A DNA stretch of 64,000 nt from Mycobacterium paragordonae. Lineage in GTDB: Bacteria > Actinomycetota > Actinomycetes > Mycobacteriales > Mycobacteriaceae. Below the pieces are notes generated by a model that saw nothing but the letters and a program-made list of their open reading frames with translations, was not told the DNA's origin and did not search any database. The position numbers and the translations under genes are program-made. Shown here piece after piece: positions 26,141 through 34,464 of the stretch. Location: contig NZ_CP025546.1 in the NCBI RefSeq assembly GCF_003614435.1, forward strand, positions 1,116,001 through 1,180,000, in the 5' to 3' direction. The first letter of the stretch is position 1. Each line of letters opens with the position of its first letter.

Positions 26141-26153
26141 TAATATCAGTTCA
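26141..26153 (+). promoter_or_regulatory. -10 element of the orphan antitoxin gene, predicted leaderless
   Basis: TAATAT (26141-26146) matches TANNNT and is 6 bases from the ATG at 26153, so the transcript should start at the initiation codon. No ribosome binding site is present upstream. Confidence 0.45.
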
Positions 26154-26368
26154 TGTTGAAGAGGATCGAAGTCCTACTTGACATGGACTTGGTCGACGAG
26201 ATCATTCGCCGCTATCACGTGGCCGGCGCCCGCGAAGCCGTCAATCTGGCGATGCGGACAATGCTCGATGAGGCCGATAACGCCGACCCCAACTCGCACG
26301 CTGAGGACTACGACGAGTTCAGTGATCTCAGTGCCTGGTCACTGCACCGCGACAGCAACACGGGTTGA
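26153..26368 (+). CDS. Orphan VapB-type antitoxin-like protein
   Basis: 71 residues. MLKRIEVLLDMDLVDEIIRRY followed by AREAVNLAMRTMLDE is a ribbon-helix-helix pattern of the VapB (DUF2191-like) antitoxin family, and the acidic tail resembles the toxin-blocking segment. No PIN-domain toxin follows: the next features are tRNA genes. A small gene at the same place in M. tuberculosis is Rv0634A. It may act as a solitary regulator or pair with a distant toxin; this is inference. Confidence 0.75.
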   Translation: MLKRIEVLLDMDLVDEIIRRYHVAGAREAVNLAMRTMLDEADNADPNSHAEDYDEFSDLSAWSLHRDSNTG

Positions 26369-26397
26369 CCTGTTAGTCCTGCTTGCGCACACGTGGT

Positions 26398-26427
26398 TTG
26401 GAGACGTTGCGCGCCAGGCTGTACCCT
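26398..26427 (+). promoter_or_regulatory. Candidate promoter of the thrT-metT-rpmG2 unit
   Basis: TTGGAG (26398-26403) and TACCCT (26422-26427) are separated by 18 bases, a fair match to the mycobacterial housekeeping promoter. tRNA-Thr starts about 33 bases after the predicted transcription start. Confidence 0.4.
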
Positions 26428-26466
26428 CTTTTAGGCCCGCGCAGGTCTGCTCGCTGCGGGTGAAAG

Positions 26467-26539
26467 GCCCCCTTAGCTCAGTCGGTAGAGCGTTTCCATG
26501 GTAAGGAAAAGGTCAACGGTTCGATTCCGTTAGGGGGCT
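26467..26539 (+). tRNA. thrT: tRNA-Thr (anticodon GGT)
   Basis: The acceptor arms GCCCCCT and AGGGGGC pair over 7 bp. The anticodon stem TTTCC/GGAAA encloses loop ATGGTAA with anticodon GGT. The T arm GGTTCGATTCC is normal. CCA is not encoded. It lies before tRNA-Met as in M. tuberculosis. Confidence 0.97.
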
Positions 26540-26571
26540 CGGCGGACGCCGAGCAGGTGCGCGGCCCCAGA

Positions 26572-26645
<74 letters not shown>

Positions 26646-26648
26646 CAA

Positions 26649-26688
26649 GACACCACAAGCACGACAAGAGACACCACAAGCACGACAA
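26649..26688. repeat. Tandem duplication of 19 bp, period 21, before rpmG2
   Basis: GACACCACAAGCACGACAA occurs at 26649-26667 and again, without change, at 26670-26688, separated by GA. It lies between tRNA-Met and rpmG2, in the expected rpmG2 leader. Confidence 0.9.
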
Positions 26689-26728
26689 ACGAATACCGAG
26701 ACCTCGAGAGATTTGAGAGAGAACCGTC

Positions 26729-26896
26729 ATGGCTTCCAGTACCGACGTGCGGCCGAAGATCACCTTGGCGTGCGAGGTGTGCAAGCACCGCAACTACATC
26801 ACCAAGAAGAACCGTCGCAACGACCCGGACCGCCTTGAGCTGAAGAAGTTCTGCCCGAACTGCGGCAAGCACCAGGGGCACCGCGAAACGCGCTGA
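26729..26896 (+). CDS. rpmG: 50S ribosomal protein L33 (zinc-ribbon form)
   Basis: 55 residues: [18 protein letters not shown] then [24 protein letters not shown] and [13 protein letters not shown]. The two CxxC pairs (C15/C18 and C42/C45) would bind zinc, making this the C+ paralogue, called rpmG2 in M. tuberculosis (Rv0634B). The leader holds a short tandem duplication. It is followed 48 bases later by hadA, the same order as in M. tuberculosis. Confidence 0.96.
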   Translation: MASSTDVRPKITLACEVCKHRNYITKKNRRNDPDRLELKKFCPNCGKHQGHRETR

Positions 26897-26944
26897 GCGC
26901 GCACACCCCAATTACAGAGAGTCGACTAGGTAGGTTCGAGAACT

Positions 26945-27424
26945 GTGGCCCTGTCCGAAAAGATCCTCGGGATGCATTACCGCTACCCCGACCATTACGT
27001 AGTGGAACGGGAAAAGATCCGCGAGTACGCCACGGCCGTCCAGAATGACGAGGCGGTTTTCTACGGCGAAGACGCGGCAGCAGAACTGGGCTACGACGGC
27101 CTGGCGGCGCCGCTGTGCTTCATTTCGGTATTTGGCTACAAGGCGCAGTCGGCCTTCTTCAGGGACGCCAACATCGCAGTCACCGACCAGCAGATCGTCC
27201 AGGTCGACCAGGTTCTGAAGTTCCTCAAGCCGATCGTGGCGGGCGACAAGCTCTACTGTGACGTCCACGTGGATGCGGTGCGTGAGGCGCACGGCACCCA
27301 GATCATCGTGACCAAGAACATCATCACCAACGATGCCGGTGAGATTGTCCAAGAGACCTACACGACCCTGGCGGGCCGTGCCGGTGAAGACGGGGAAGTA
27401 GGATTTGCGGATGCCTCTGCGTGA
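26945..27424 (+). CDS. hadA: (3R)-hydroxyacyl-ACP dehydratase subunit HadA
   Basis: 159 residues, GTG start. HadA is the non-catalytic, substrate-binding hot-dog subunit that pairs with HadB to form the dehydratase of the mycolic acid FAS-II cycle. MALSEKILGMHYRYPDHYVVEREK and GLAAPLCFISVFGYKAQ are characteristic; there is no D-x4-H catalytic motif. TAGGTT at 26931-26936 lies 8 bases upstream of GTG, so a short or leaderless transcript is possible. Its last 14 bases overlap hadB. The HadAB complex is the known target of thiacetazone and isoxyl. Confidence 0.95.
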   Translation: MALSEKILGMHYRYPDHYVVEREKIREYATAVQNDEAVFYGEDAAAELGYDGLAAPLCFISVFGYKAQSAFFRDANIAVTDQQIVQVDQVLKFLKPIVAGDKLYCDVHVDAVREAHGTQIIVTKNIITNDAGEIVQETYTTLAGRAGEDGEVGFADASA

Positions 27425-27839
27425 GTTCAGTTCGGTGCAGGTGGGTGATCAGCTGCCGGAACGGGTGTACCCCCTGACCCGGCAGGACCTGGTCAACTAC
27501 GCGGGAGTATCGGGCGACCTGAACCCGATCCATTGGGACGACGAGATTGCCAAGATGGTCGGCCTGGACACCGCGATAGCCCACGGCATGCTGACGATGG
27601 GCATCGGGGGCGGCTATGTCACGTCGTGGGTCGGCGACCCGGGTGCCGTCACCGAGTACAACGTGCGGTTCACCGCGGTGGTCCCGGTCCCCAACGACGG
27701 CAAAGGCGCCGAGCTGGTGTTCAGCGGACGGGTGAAGTCCGTGGACCCGGAGACCAAGTCGGTGACCATTGCGCTGACGGCGACCACCGGTGGCAAGAAG
27801 ATCTTCGGCCGGGCCGTCGCCTCGGCGAAGCTGGCTTAG
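27411..27839 (+). CDS. hadB: (3R)-hydroxyacyl-ACP dehydratase catalytic subunit HadB
   Basis: 142 residues, the family length. It holds the hydratase-2 motif with catalytic D36 and H41 in GDLNPIHWDD, followed by IAHGMLTMGIGGGYV. I chose the ATG at 27411; the frame extends to a TTG at 27405, but homologues begin at M(A/P)LREFSSV. HadB is shared by the HadAB and HadBC complexes that dehydrate the 3-hydroxyacyl-ACP intermediates in meromycolate elongation. The start lies 14 bases inside hadA, and hadC follows after 3 bases, so translation is coupled. Confidence 0.97.
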   Translation: MPLREFSSVQVGDQLPERVYPLTRQDLVNYAGVSGDLNPIHWDDEIAKMVGLDTAIAHGMLTMGIGGGYVTSWVGDPGAVTEYNVRFTAVVPVPNDGKGAELVFSGRVKSVDPETKSVTIALTATTGGKKIFGRAVASAKLA

Positions 27840-27842
27840 CGG

Positions 27843-28343
27843 ATGGCCCTCAAGACAGATATCCGCGGTATGACGTGGGAGTATCCCGATTACTTCGAGG
27901 TTGGCCGGGAGCAGGTTCGCGCGTTCGCGCGATCGGTGAAGTCCAGTGACGCGGCCAACTTCGACGAGGAGGCTGCCGGCGAACTCGGTTACCGCACCGT
28001 CATCGCGCCGCTGACCTTCGTGTCGATTCTGGCGAAACTCATCCAGGACGACTTCTTCCGCAATGTCGACGTCGGCTTCGAGACCATGCAGATCGTGCAG
28101 GTCGACCAGAAGTTCGTCTACCACGCGCCGATCCACGTCGGCGACAAGCTCTACGGCAGTCTGCGCATCGAATCAGTCAACGAGCGTTTCGGTGCTGACA
28201 TCGTCATGACGAAGAACTTCTGTCACAACCAGGATGGCGTACTGGTCTTGGAGGCCTTCACCACCCTGATGGGCCACGAAGGGGACAACTCCATCCAGCT
28301 CAAATGGGACAAAGAATCGGGCCAGGTCGTCCGAACCGGGTAA
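27843..28343 (+). CDS. hadC: (3R)-hydroxyacyl-ACP dehydratase subunit HadC
   Basis: 166 residues. It is a paralogue of HadA (ALKTDIRGMTWEYPDYFEVGREQV; VIAPLTFVSILAKLIQDDFF), with no catalytic Asp/His pair. HadC pairs with HadB to handle the longer, later meromycolate intermediates, important for oxygenated mycolates. It fits with the four mma genes downstream, which introduce the oxygenated groups. tRNA-Trp follows after 123 bases. Confidence 0.96.
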   Translation: MALKTDIRGMTWEYPDYFEVGREQVRAFARSVKSSDAANFDEEAAGELGYRTVIAPLTFVSILAKLIQDDFFRNVDVGFETMQIVQVDQKFVYHAPIHVGDKLYGSLRIESVNERFGADIVMTKNFCHNQDGVLVLEAFTTLMGHEGDNSIQLKWDKESGQVVRTG

Positions 28344-28368
28344 TTAGTATCTGGCTCCTGCGTCGATG

Positions 28369-28374
28369 TACACT
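28369..28374 (+). promoter_or_regulatory. Candidate -10 element upstream of trpT-secE
   Basis: TACACT fits TANNNT and lies 92 bases upstream of the mature tRNA-Trp. No convincing -35 is seen at the correct spacing, so confidence is low. Confidence 0.3.
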
Positions 28375-28466
28375 CGGACCTCGGGGTTTTCCCATTACAA
28401 GCGCGCTGTCCGTCGGTTCGCGATTGCCGAACGGGGGGCGCGCGAGTCATGTAAGCCCCGGAAAAT

Positions 28467-28539
<73 letters not shown>

Positions 28540-28660
28540 CTGACGGCGGGCCGCACGAGGAGGCGGGCCATCTGACTCGCGTGCCATGGTGGACACTGGA
28601 AAGAGTGGCCACCTTGAGCGGTACGGCACGCGAAACAGCTAGCAAACGAAGGAGCACGCG

Positions 28661-29122
28661 GTGAGCGACGAAGGCGACGTTGCCGACGACGCCGCAGGCG
28701 ACGGCGGCGCCGTGGTGACCAAAGCGTCGGCGCGGCCGCAGCGGCCCACGGGAAAGCGCTCCCGGGTCCGCGCGGTGGAGGCTGAGGACGGCGACGAGTC
28801 GACCGACGTCGAGGTCGCTGAGAAGGACTCGGGCAAGAAGGACGCGTCGAAGTCTGCGAAGACGTCGAAGGCGAAATCGACGCAGAAAGACAAGGCGAAG
28901 AAGCCGAAGAAAGCCGGTTCGCCCAGCTCGCTGAATCCCTTCGTGTTCGTCTACAACTACCTCAAGCAGGTTGTAGCCGAGATGCGGAAGGTGATCTGGC
29001 CCAACCGCAAGCAGATGCTCACCTACACCTCGGTGGTGCTGGTCTTCCTGGCCTTCATGGTGGCGGTGGTAGGTGGCGCCGACCTGGGTCTGAGCAAGCT
29101 CGTGCTGTTGGTGTTCGGCTGA
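28661..29122 (+). CDS. secE: Preprotein translocase subunit SecE
   Basis: 153 residues from a GTG preceded by AAGGAG. The first 90 residues are a long charged, Lys/Asp-rich cytoplasmic extension that is usual for mycobacterial SecE. The conserved part is [21 protein letters not shown] followed by one membrane helix ([20 protein letters not shown]). SecE clamps the SecY channel. It is followed 31 bases later by nusG, the standard arrangement. Confidence 0.96.
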   Translation: MSDEGDVADDAAGDGGAVVTKASARPQRPTGKRSRVRAVEAEDGDESTDVEVAEKDSGKKDASKSAKTSKAKSTQKDKAKKPKKAGSPSSLNPFVFVYNYLKQVVAEMRKVIWPNRKQMLTYTSVVLVFLAFMVAVVGGADLGLSKLVLLVFG

Positions 29123-29138
29123 GACTTGAGAGCAATAG

Positions 29139-29873
<735 letters not shown>

Positions 29874-29942
29874 CCCCCAGGGCATCCCCGAACTTTGCAC
29901 CCCAGCACTTTGCAAAACCAGGAAGGAATGTAGGACAAACTC

Positions 29943-30374
29943 ATGGCCCCGAAGAAGAAGAAAGTCACCGGGCTGATCAAGCTGCAGATCGTGGCTGGGC
30001 AGGCCAACCCTGCCCCGCCGGTCGGCCCGGCGCTCGGCCAGCACGGCGTGAACATCATGGAGTTCTGCAAGGCTTACAACGCCGCGACGGAAAGCCAGCG
30101 CGGGCAGGTCATCCCGGTGGAGATCACGGTCTACGAGGACCGCAGCTTCACCTTCGCGCTGAAGACGCCGCCGGCCGCCAAGCTGTTGCTCAAGGCCGCC
30201 GGTGTGCCCAAGGGCTCGGCGGAACCGCACAAGACGAAGGTTGCGAAGGTGACCTGGGACCAGGTGCGCGAGATCGCCGAGACCAAGAAGACCGACCTCA
30301 ACGCCAACGACATCGACGCGGCAGCCAAGATCATCGCCGGCACCGCCCGGTCGATGGGCATCACGGTCGAGTAG
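29943..30374 (+). CDS. rplK: 50S ribosomal protein L11
   Basis: 143 residues: [20 protein letters not shown], then [20 protein letters not shown], the proline-rich N-terminal domain target of thiopeptide antibiotics, and the C-terminal rRNA-binding domain ending [10 protein letters not shown]. An AGGAAGGAA ribosome site lies upstream of the ATG. rplA follows after a 131-base spacer that contains an L1-target-like hairpin. Confidence 0.98.
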   Translation: MAPKKKKVTGLIKLQIVAGQANPAPPVGPALGQHGVNIMEFCKAYNAATESQRGQVIPVEITVYEDRSFTFALKTPPAAKLLLKAAGVPKGSAEPHKTKVAKVTWDQVREIAETKKTDLNANDIDAAAKIIAGTARSMGITVE

Positions 30375-30446
30375 GTCAATCCCGTCGGACGACGATGCGG
30401 GCCGCTACCGGCCCGAGGAGGAGTCCGACAAAATAGACCGAGAACG

Positions 30447-30480
30447 CGTGGGAGGGCCAGCTTCGGCCCGATCAACCACG
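30447..30480 (+). promoter_or_regulatory. L1-binding RNA element upstream of rplA (23S rRNA mimic)
   Basis: The RNA folds as outer stem CGTGG (30447-30451) with CCACG (30476-30480), inner stem GGGCC (30454-30458) with GGCCC (30465-30469), and an asymmetric internal loop GA opposite GATCAA. The 5' side GTGGGAGG and the 3' side ending A-ACCAC closely resemble the helix 77 region of 23S rRNA bound by L1. L1 is known to repress its own operon by binding such a site. This is a prediction from sequence and fold. Confidence 0.65.
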
Positions 30481-30505
30481 AACCCAACACCAGATTGGAC
30501 ACGAA

Positions 30506-31219
30506 ATGAGCAAGACGAGTAAGGCATACCGCGCCGCCGCCGAGAAGGTGGACCGCAACAACCTCTACACCCCGTTGCAGGCCGCCCGGCTCGCGAAGGA
30601 GACGTCGTCGACCAAGCAGGATGCGACCGTCGAGGTGGCGATCCGGCTCGGGGTCGACCCGCGCAAGGCTGACCAGATGGTCCGCGGCACGGTCAACCTG
30701 CCGCACGGCACGGGTAAGACCGCCCGGGTGGCAGTCTTCGCCGTCGGTGAGAAGGCCGACGCCGCCGTTGCCGCCGGCGCCGATGTTGTGGGCAGCGACG
30801 ACCTGATCGAGAAGATCCAGGGCGGTTTCCTGGACTTCGACGCCGCGATCGCGACTCCCGACCAGATGGCCAAGGTCGGCCGGATCGCCCGCGTGCTGGG
30901 CCCGCGCGGCCTGATGCCGAACCCCAAGACCGGCACCGTGACCCCCGACGTGGCGAAGGCCGTCGCCGACATCAAAGGCGGCAAGATCAACTTCCGTGTC
31001 GACAAGCAGGCCAACCTGCACTTCGTGATCGGCAAGGCGTCGTTCGACGAGAAGAAGCTCGCGGAGAACTACGGTGCCGCGCTCGACGAGGTGCTGCGGC
31101 ACAAGCCGTCGTCGTCCAAGGGGCGCTACCTGAAGAAGGTCACGGTATCGACGACGACGGGCCCGGGTATCCCGGTTGACCCGTCGGTCACGCGCAACTT
31201 CGCCGCCGAGGCGGAGTAA
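30506..31219 (+). CDS. rplA: 50S ribosomal protein L1
   Basis: 237 residues. The family signatures are [30 protein letters not shown] and [24 protein letters not shown]1 forms the mobile stalk at the E site and is also the autoregulator of its operon; a likely target site lies in the leader. The final codons (AEAE and stop) are part of a 55-bp unit that is repeated downstream. The ATG has only a weak upstream purine stretch, which fits translational control. Confidence 0.98.
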   Translation: MSKTSKAYRAAAEKVDRNNLYTPLQAARLAKETSSTKQDATVEVAIRLGVDPRKADQMVRGTVNLPHGTGKTARVAVFAVGEKADAAVAAGADVVGSDDLIEKIQGGFLDFDAAIATPDQMAKVGRIARVLGPRGLMPNPKTGTVTPDVAKAVADIKGGKINFRVDKQANLHFVIGKASFDEKKLAENYGAALDEVLRHKPSSSKGRYLKKVTVSTTTGPGIPVDPSVTRNFAAEAE

Positions 31220-31346
31220 GCGGCGCCTGCGGCGCCGCGCGCGTAGCCGAGCATCCGACTCCGAGGCGGAGTAAGCGGCGCCTGCGGCGCCGCGCGCGTA
31301 GCCGAGCATCCGACTCCGAGGCGGAGTAAGCGGCGCCTGCGGCGCC
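31206..31346. repeat. 55-bp perfect tandem repeat, 2.6 copies, including the end of rplA
   Basis: The unit begins ccgaggcggagtaag. Full copies are at 31206-31260 and 31261-31315, and a 31-base partial copy is at 31316-31346; all are identical. The first copy contains the last codons and stop of rplA. Each copy holds a GC hairpin, CGGCGCC-TGC-GGCGCCG (31221-31237, 31276-31292; a 6-bp version at 31332-31346). No T run follows, so a classical terminator is not obvious. Confidence 0.95.
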
Positions 31347-31351
31347 TAAGT

Positions 31352-31413
31352 CGCCGAGTGTGAATGCTGCGACGCGCCACCGGCGTGTCGCGTCGTCAGG
31401 TTCACTCTCGGCG
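31352..31413. repeat. 62-bp imperfect inverted repeat (element A)
   Basis: The outer arms CGCCGAGTGTGAA (31352-31364) and TTCACTCTCGGCG (31401-31413) match with one mismatch. Inside, GCGACGCGCC pairs with GGCGTGTCGC using one G-U. It lies between the convergent rplA and sigma factor genes. A related element occurs at 47719-47776. Confidence 0.75.
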
Positions 31414-31434
31414 CAGCGCTAGCACCTGGCCGAT

Positions 31435-32643
31435 CTAGCCGCCGCACTCGGTGATGCGCCGCCGCAGGAATGCGCGGCCCGGCTCAGAAGCGTTGCTTTC
31501 CAACGCCTTTCGATACCAGACAACAGCATCGGCCGGGCGTCCCGCCCGCCGTAGCAGGTCGGCGCGCACCGACGCGACCAGATTCGACCGCGCCAGCCTC
31601 GGGTCATGGGCCACCTTGTCCAGTGCCGCCAGCCCCACCTCCGGGCCGTCGCGGAAGCCGACCGCCAGCGCGCGGTTGGCCAGCACTACGGGCGAATCGG
31701 TCAACTGCAGCAAGCGGTCGTATGCCGCGCAGATCGCGGTCCAGTCGGTCTGTTCCCAGGTCGGCGCCGTCGCGTGGATGGCGGCGATCACCGCTTGCGG
31801 CAGGTACGGGCCGGTTGAGCCCTGCGCCTGCCGCAGACGATCCAGGCCGCGGCTGATCCGGTCGCGATCCCAGCGGTGCCGGTCCTGTTCGTCCAGCGGT
31901 ACCAACGCTCCGGCGTCGTCCAGCCGGGTTGCCCGTCGCGAATCGTGCAGCAATACCAGCGCCGCCAGGGCGTTCGCCTCGGGATGCGGCATGAGGGCGC
32001 ACAGCTCGCCGGCCAGCCGGACCCCTTCGTCACACAGCTCGTCGCGGATGGCCGACGGACCGGCGGTGGACCAGTAGCCCTCGGTGAACACCGAGTAGAT
32101 GCAGCTGAGCACGTGCGGTGTGCGTTCTGGCAGCAGCTCGGCGGGCGGCACCCGCAGCGGGATGTTCGCGTGCCGGATCTTGTACTTGGCCCGGGTGATT
32201 CGCTGTCCGATGGCCGCCTCGGTTTGCAACAGCGCGCGGGCGATCTCGGCGACCGTCAGGCCGGAGACCAGCCGTAGCGTGAGCGCGAGTTGCGACCGGC
32301 GGTCCAGTGCCGGGTGCGCGCAGGTGAACATCATCCGCAGTTCGTCGTCGCGAACCGGGGGTGGATCGTAAACGCCGGTGTGCGAATCGTCCACGAATGC
32401 CGCCAATTCCTTTCCGGGACGGATGGATTCGCGGCGCATACGGTCACGGGCACGATTGCGTGCGACCGTGACCAGCCAGCCGCCGGGACGATCAGGGACG
32501 CCATCACGCGGCCAGGTGCGCAGCGCCTCGGCGCAGGCCTCCTGGACGGCGTCCTCGGCAATGGTGAGGTCGCCCGACCATCGTGCGATGGCGGCGACGG
32601 CGGGTCCCCATTCACGCCGAAAGACGCCGTCCAGATTGGTCAT
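31435..32643 (-). CDS. ECF42-type RNA polymerase sigma factor with C-terminal extension
   Basis: 402 residues. Region 2 is about residues 8-75 (DLTIAEDAVQEACAEALRTWP; GGWLVTVARNRARDRMRR); region 4 is about 105-165 (LALTLRLVSGLTVAEIARALLQTEAAIGQRITRAK). The remaining 230 residues form the helical, TPR-like (DUF6596) extension found in the ECF42 group, including YSVFTEGYWST. ECF42 sigma factors have no anti-sigma factor and are typically next to a DGPF/YCII protein, exactly as here: the partner gene ends 9 bases upstream. The target genes and inducing signal are not readable from the window. Confidence 0.9.
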   Translation of the reverse strand: MTNLDGVFRREWGPAVAAIARWSGDLTIAEDAVQEACAEALRTWPRDGVPDRPGGWLVTVARNRARDRMRRESIRPGKELAAFVDDSHTGVYDPPPVRDDELRMMFTCAHPALDRRSQLALTLRLVSGLTVAEIARALLQTEAAIGQRITRAKYKIRHANIPLRVPPAELLPERTPHVLSCIYSVFTEGYWSTAGPSAIRDELCDEGVRLAGELCALMPHPEANALAALVLLHDSRRATRLDDAGALVPLDEQDRHRWDRDRISRGLDRLRQAQGSTGPYLPQAVIAAIHATAPTWEQTDWTAICAAYDRLLQLTDSPVVLANRALAVGFRDGPEVGLAALDKVAHDPRLARSNLVASVRADLLRRAGRPADAVVWYRKALESNASEPGRAFLRRRITECGG

Positions 32644-32652
32644 CCGGCGTTG

Positions 32653-33351
32653 CTACAGTCCCGAGATGCCGGCCAGTTGCCGAAGCTGCACCGCGGTGGC
32701 GGGAATCATCGACGCCAGCTTGACGGCTTCGTCACGGTCACCGGCGCTGAGCACATAGAAGCCGTTTGCGAGTTCGGCGCCTTCCGCGTAGGGACCGTCG
32801 GTGACCAGGACCTCCCCGTCGCGTACCCGCACGGTGGTCGCGGTAGAACGGTCGTGCAACGCGGCGCCGCCGACGATGTGATCGCCCGCGGCCGCTGCGA
32901 ACTCGACGTGGCGTGCCGCCACCGCATCCCATTCCGGTGTGTGCGGGGTGTGTGTGGTCCCGGGCGGCTCCAACAGCAGCGCAAGCCAGTCGGTGCCACT
33001 GAGCTTGGGGGACGGTTCGATCGAGTGGACGGTGGGCCACACCTCCACCGCGCCGTGCTTGGCGACCGGAATGTTTCGGGCGAACGAGAGGGCCTCGTCG
33101 AGGTCTTCGGCTTCGAACAGGTAGTAGCCGCAGGCTACTTCGGCGCCTTCGGCGAACGGGCCGTCGGTGATGACCGGTGCGTCCGGGCCGCCGTCGATCC
33201 GTACCCCGACGGCAGCGGGAAGCAGGGCATCACCGGCGCGAATGGCTGCCGCCGCATCGTGGTGAAAGCGTTGGTAGGCGCCCATCTCGGCGGCGCGTTC
33301 CTCGGCAGCCAGCTCGCGCTCATGACTGATCAGCAAGGCGAAATACTGCAT
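32653..33351 (-). CDS. Tandem YCII/DGPF-domain protein, partner of the ECF42 sigma factor
   Basis: 232 residues with two copies of the YCII-related DGPF domain. The N-terminal copy has VITDGPFAEGAEVACGYYLFEAED and the C-terminal copy has LVTDGPYAEGAELANGFYVLSAGD. Single-domain partners are the more usual form, so this is an internal duplication or fusion. GGAGG precedes the ATG by about 8 bases. The stop is 9 bases from the sigma factor start, so they are cotranscribed. DGPF proteins are thought to modulate or report to ECF42 sigma factors; biochemical activity is not established. Confidence 0.88.
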   Translation of the reverse strand: MQYFALLISHERELAAEERAAEMGAYQRFHHDAAAAIRAGDALLPAAVGVRIDGGPDAPVITDGPFAEGAEVACGYYLFEAEDLDEALSFARNIPVAKHGAVEVWPTVHSIEPSPKLSGTDWLALLLEPPGTTHTPHTPEWDAVAARHVEFAAAAGDHIVGGAALHDRSTATTVRVRDGEVLVTDGPYAEGAELANGFYVLSAGDRDEAVKLASMIPATAVQLRQLAGISGL

Positions 33352-33434
33352 TCGTCGTCTCCTCCCGTAGCGAGCGAAGCCCTATGCTCCACTCTCTACC
33401 GAATCGACGAACGGCGCAGCCTCGATCAGACCGA

Positions 33435-34331
33435 TCAGGCGGCCGCCCCCTGCTTGAGGTAGGTCACCAGGCTCACGTCGAGCATCTCGTCGTCGAAGTA
33501 GTGCTCGCAGCCACGCAGATATTTCATGTACCGCTCGTAGACCTCCAGCGAGGTCACCTCGATGGCCTTCTCCTTGTTGGACTCCAGGGTGTCGCCCCAG
33601 ATGTGCAGCGTCTTGATGTAGTGCGGGCGCAGTGAAAGTGGTTCGGGGACAACAAAACCGGCCTTTTCGCCGTGCTCGATCATCATTTCCGTGGACGGCA
33701 GCCGGCCACCCGGGAAGATCTCGGTCACGATGAACTTGATGAAGCGCACCGTCTCGAAGGTGATCCGCTTGCCGCGCGCCGCCATGTCGTACGGGTGGTA
33801 GCTGACGCTGCTCTGAATGGTCATCCGGCCGTCGTCGGGCATGACGTCGAAACACCGCTTGAAGAAGTCGTCGTAGTTCTCGTGCCCGAAGTGCTCGAAG
33901 GCCTCGATGGAGACGATCCGGTCGACCGGCTCGTTGAAGTCCTCCCAGCCGTGCAGCAGCACCCGTCGGGAGCGGTCGGTGTCGATCGCGTTCAGCACCT
34001 GCTGGGAGCGGGCGTGCTGGTTCTTGGACAGGGTGAGGCCGATGACGTTGACGTCGTACTTCTCCACGGCGCGCTTCATGGTGGTGCCCCAGCCGCAGCC
34101 GACGTCCAGCAACGTCATTCCCGGCTTGAGGTCCAGCTGGTCGAGGTTCAGGTCGATCTTTGCGATCTGGGCTTCCTCGAGCGAGATGTCCCACGGGTCG
34201 AAATAGGCGCAGCTGTAGGTCCGGGTCGGATCCTGGAACAACGCGAAGAAGTCATCGGAGACGTCGTAGTGCGCCTGGATGTCCTCGAACTGGGTCGACT
34301 TCGTCATGGCACCGGTCGGTTTCTCGGCCAT
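33435..34331 (-). CDS. mmaA4: Hydroxymycolate synthase MmaA4 (SAM-dependent mycolic acid methyltransferase)
   Basis: 298 residues from the ATG at 34331 (MAEKPTGAM). The SAM motif is [12 protein letters not shown] and the active-site region is [17 protein letters not shown]. The sequence is closest to M. tuberculosis MmaA4 as I recall it, including [21 protein letters not shown] and the ending SLVTYLK(Q/P)GAAA. MmaA4 adds methyl and hydroxyl across the distal double bond and is the branch point to keto- and methoxymycolates. A GTG at 34361 would add 10 residues. A 13-bp palindrome lies upstream at 34413. Confidence 0.92.
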   Translation of the reverse strand: MAEKPTGAMTKSTQFEDIQAHYDVSDDFFALFQDPTRTYSCAYFDPWDISLEEAQIAKIDLNLDQLDLKPGMTLLDVGCGWGTTMKRAVEKYDVNVIGLTLSKNQHARSQQVLNAIDTDRSRRVLLHGWEDFNEPVDRIVSIEAFEHFGHENYDDFFKRCFDVMPDDGRMTIQSSVSYHPYDMAARGKRITFETVRFIKFIVTEIFPGGRLPSTEMMIEHGEKAGFVVPEPLSLRPHYIKTLHIWGDTLESNKEKAIEVTSLEVYERYMKYLRGCEHYFDDEMLDVSLVTYLKQGAAA

Positions 34332-34412
34332 TGCTGTGGTGTTCTCCTGAATAAGTGGCACTAGCTGGTCGTGCGCGCGGGCCCAGACCTCTGACGTGCA
34401 ACCCTACCCGAT

Positions 34413-34425
34413 CCGGTAGTACCGG
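34413..34425. promoter_or_regulatory. 13-bp perfect palindrome in the mmaA3-mmaA4 spacer
   Basis: CCGGTAGTACCGG has two 6-base arms that are exact reverse complements around one base. In the transcribed (minus) direction a TAGGGT -10-like hexamer lies a few bases downstream of it. It could be an operator for mmaA4; nothing else supports this. Confidence 0.25.
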
Positions 34426-34464
34426 CTGACCGGCTCAGGATTGCACCGCCGCGCCCGCGCAGGT

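Noticed and set aside
31221..31237. GC hairpin after rplA as an intrinsic terminator
   Set aside because: No T run follows it in any copy, so I list it only as part of the repeat.
31206..31346. CRISPR-like array
   Set aside because: The repeats are directly adjacent with no unique spacers, and no cas genes are near.
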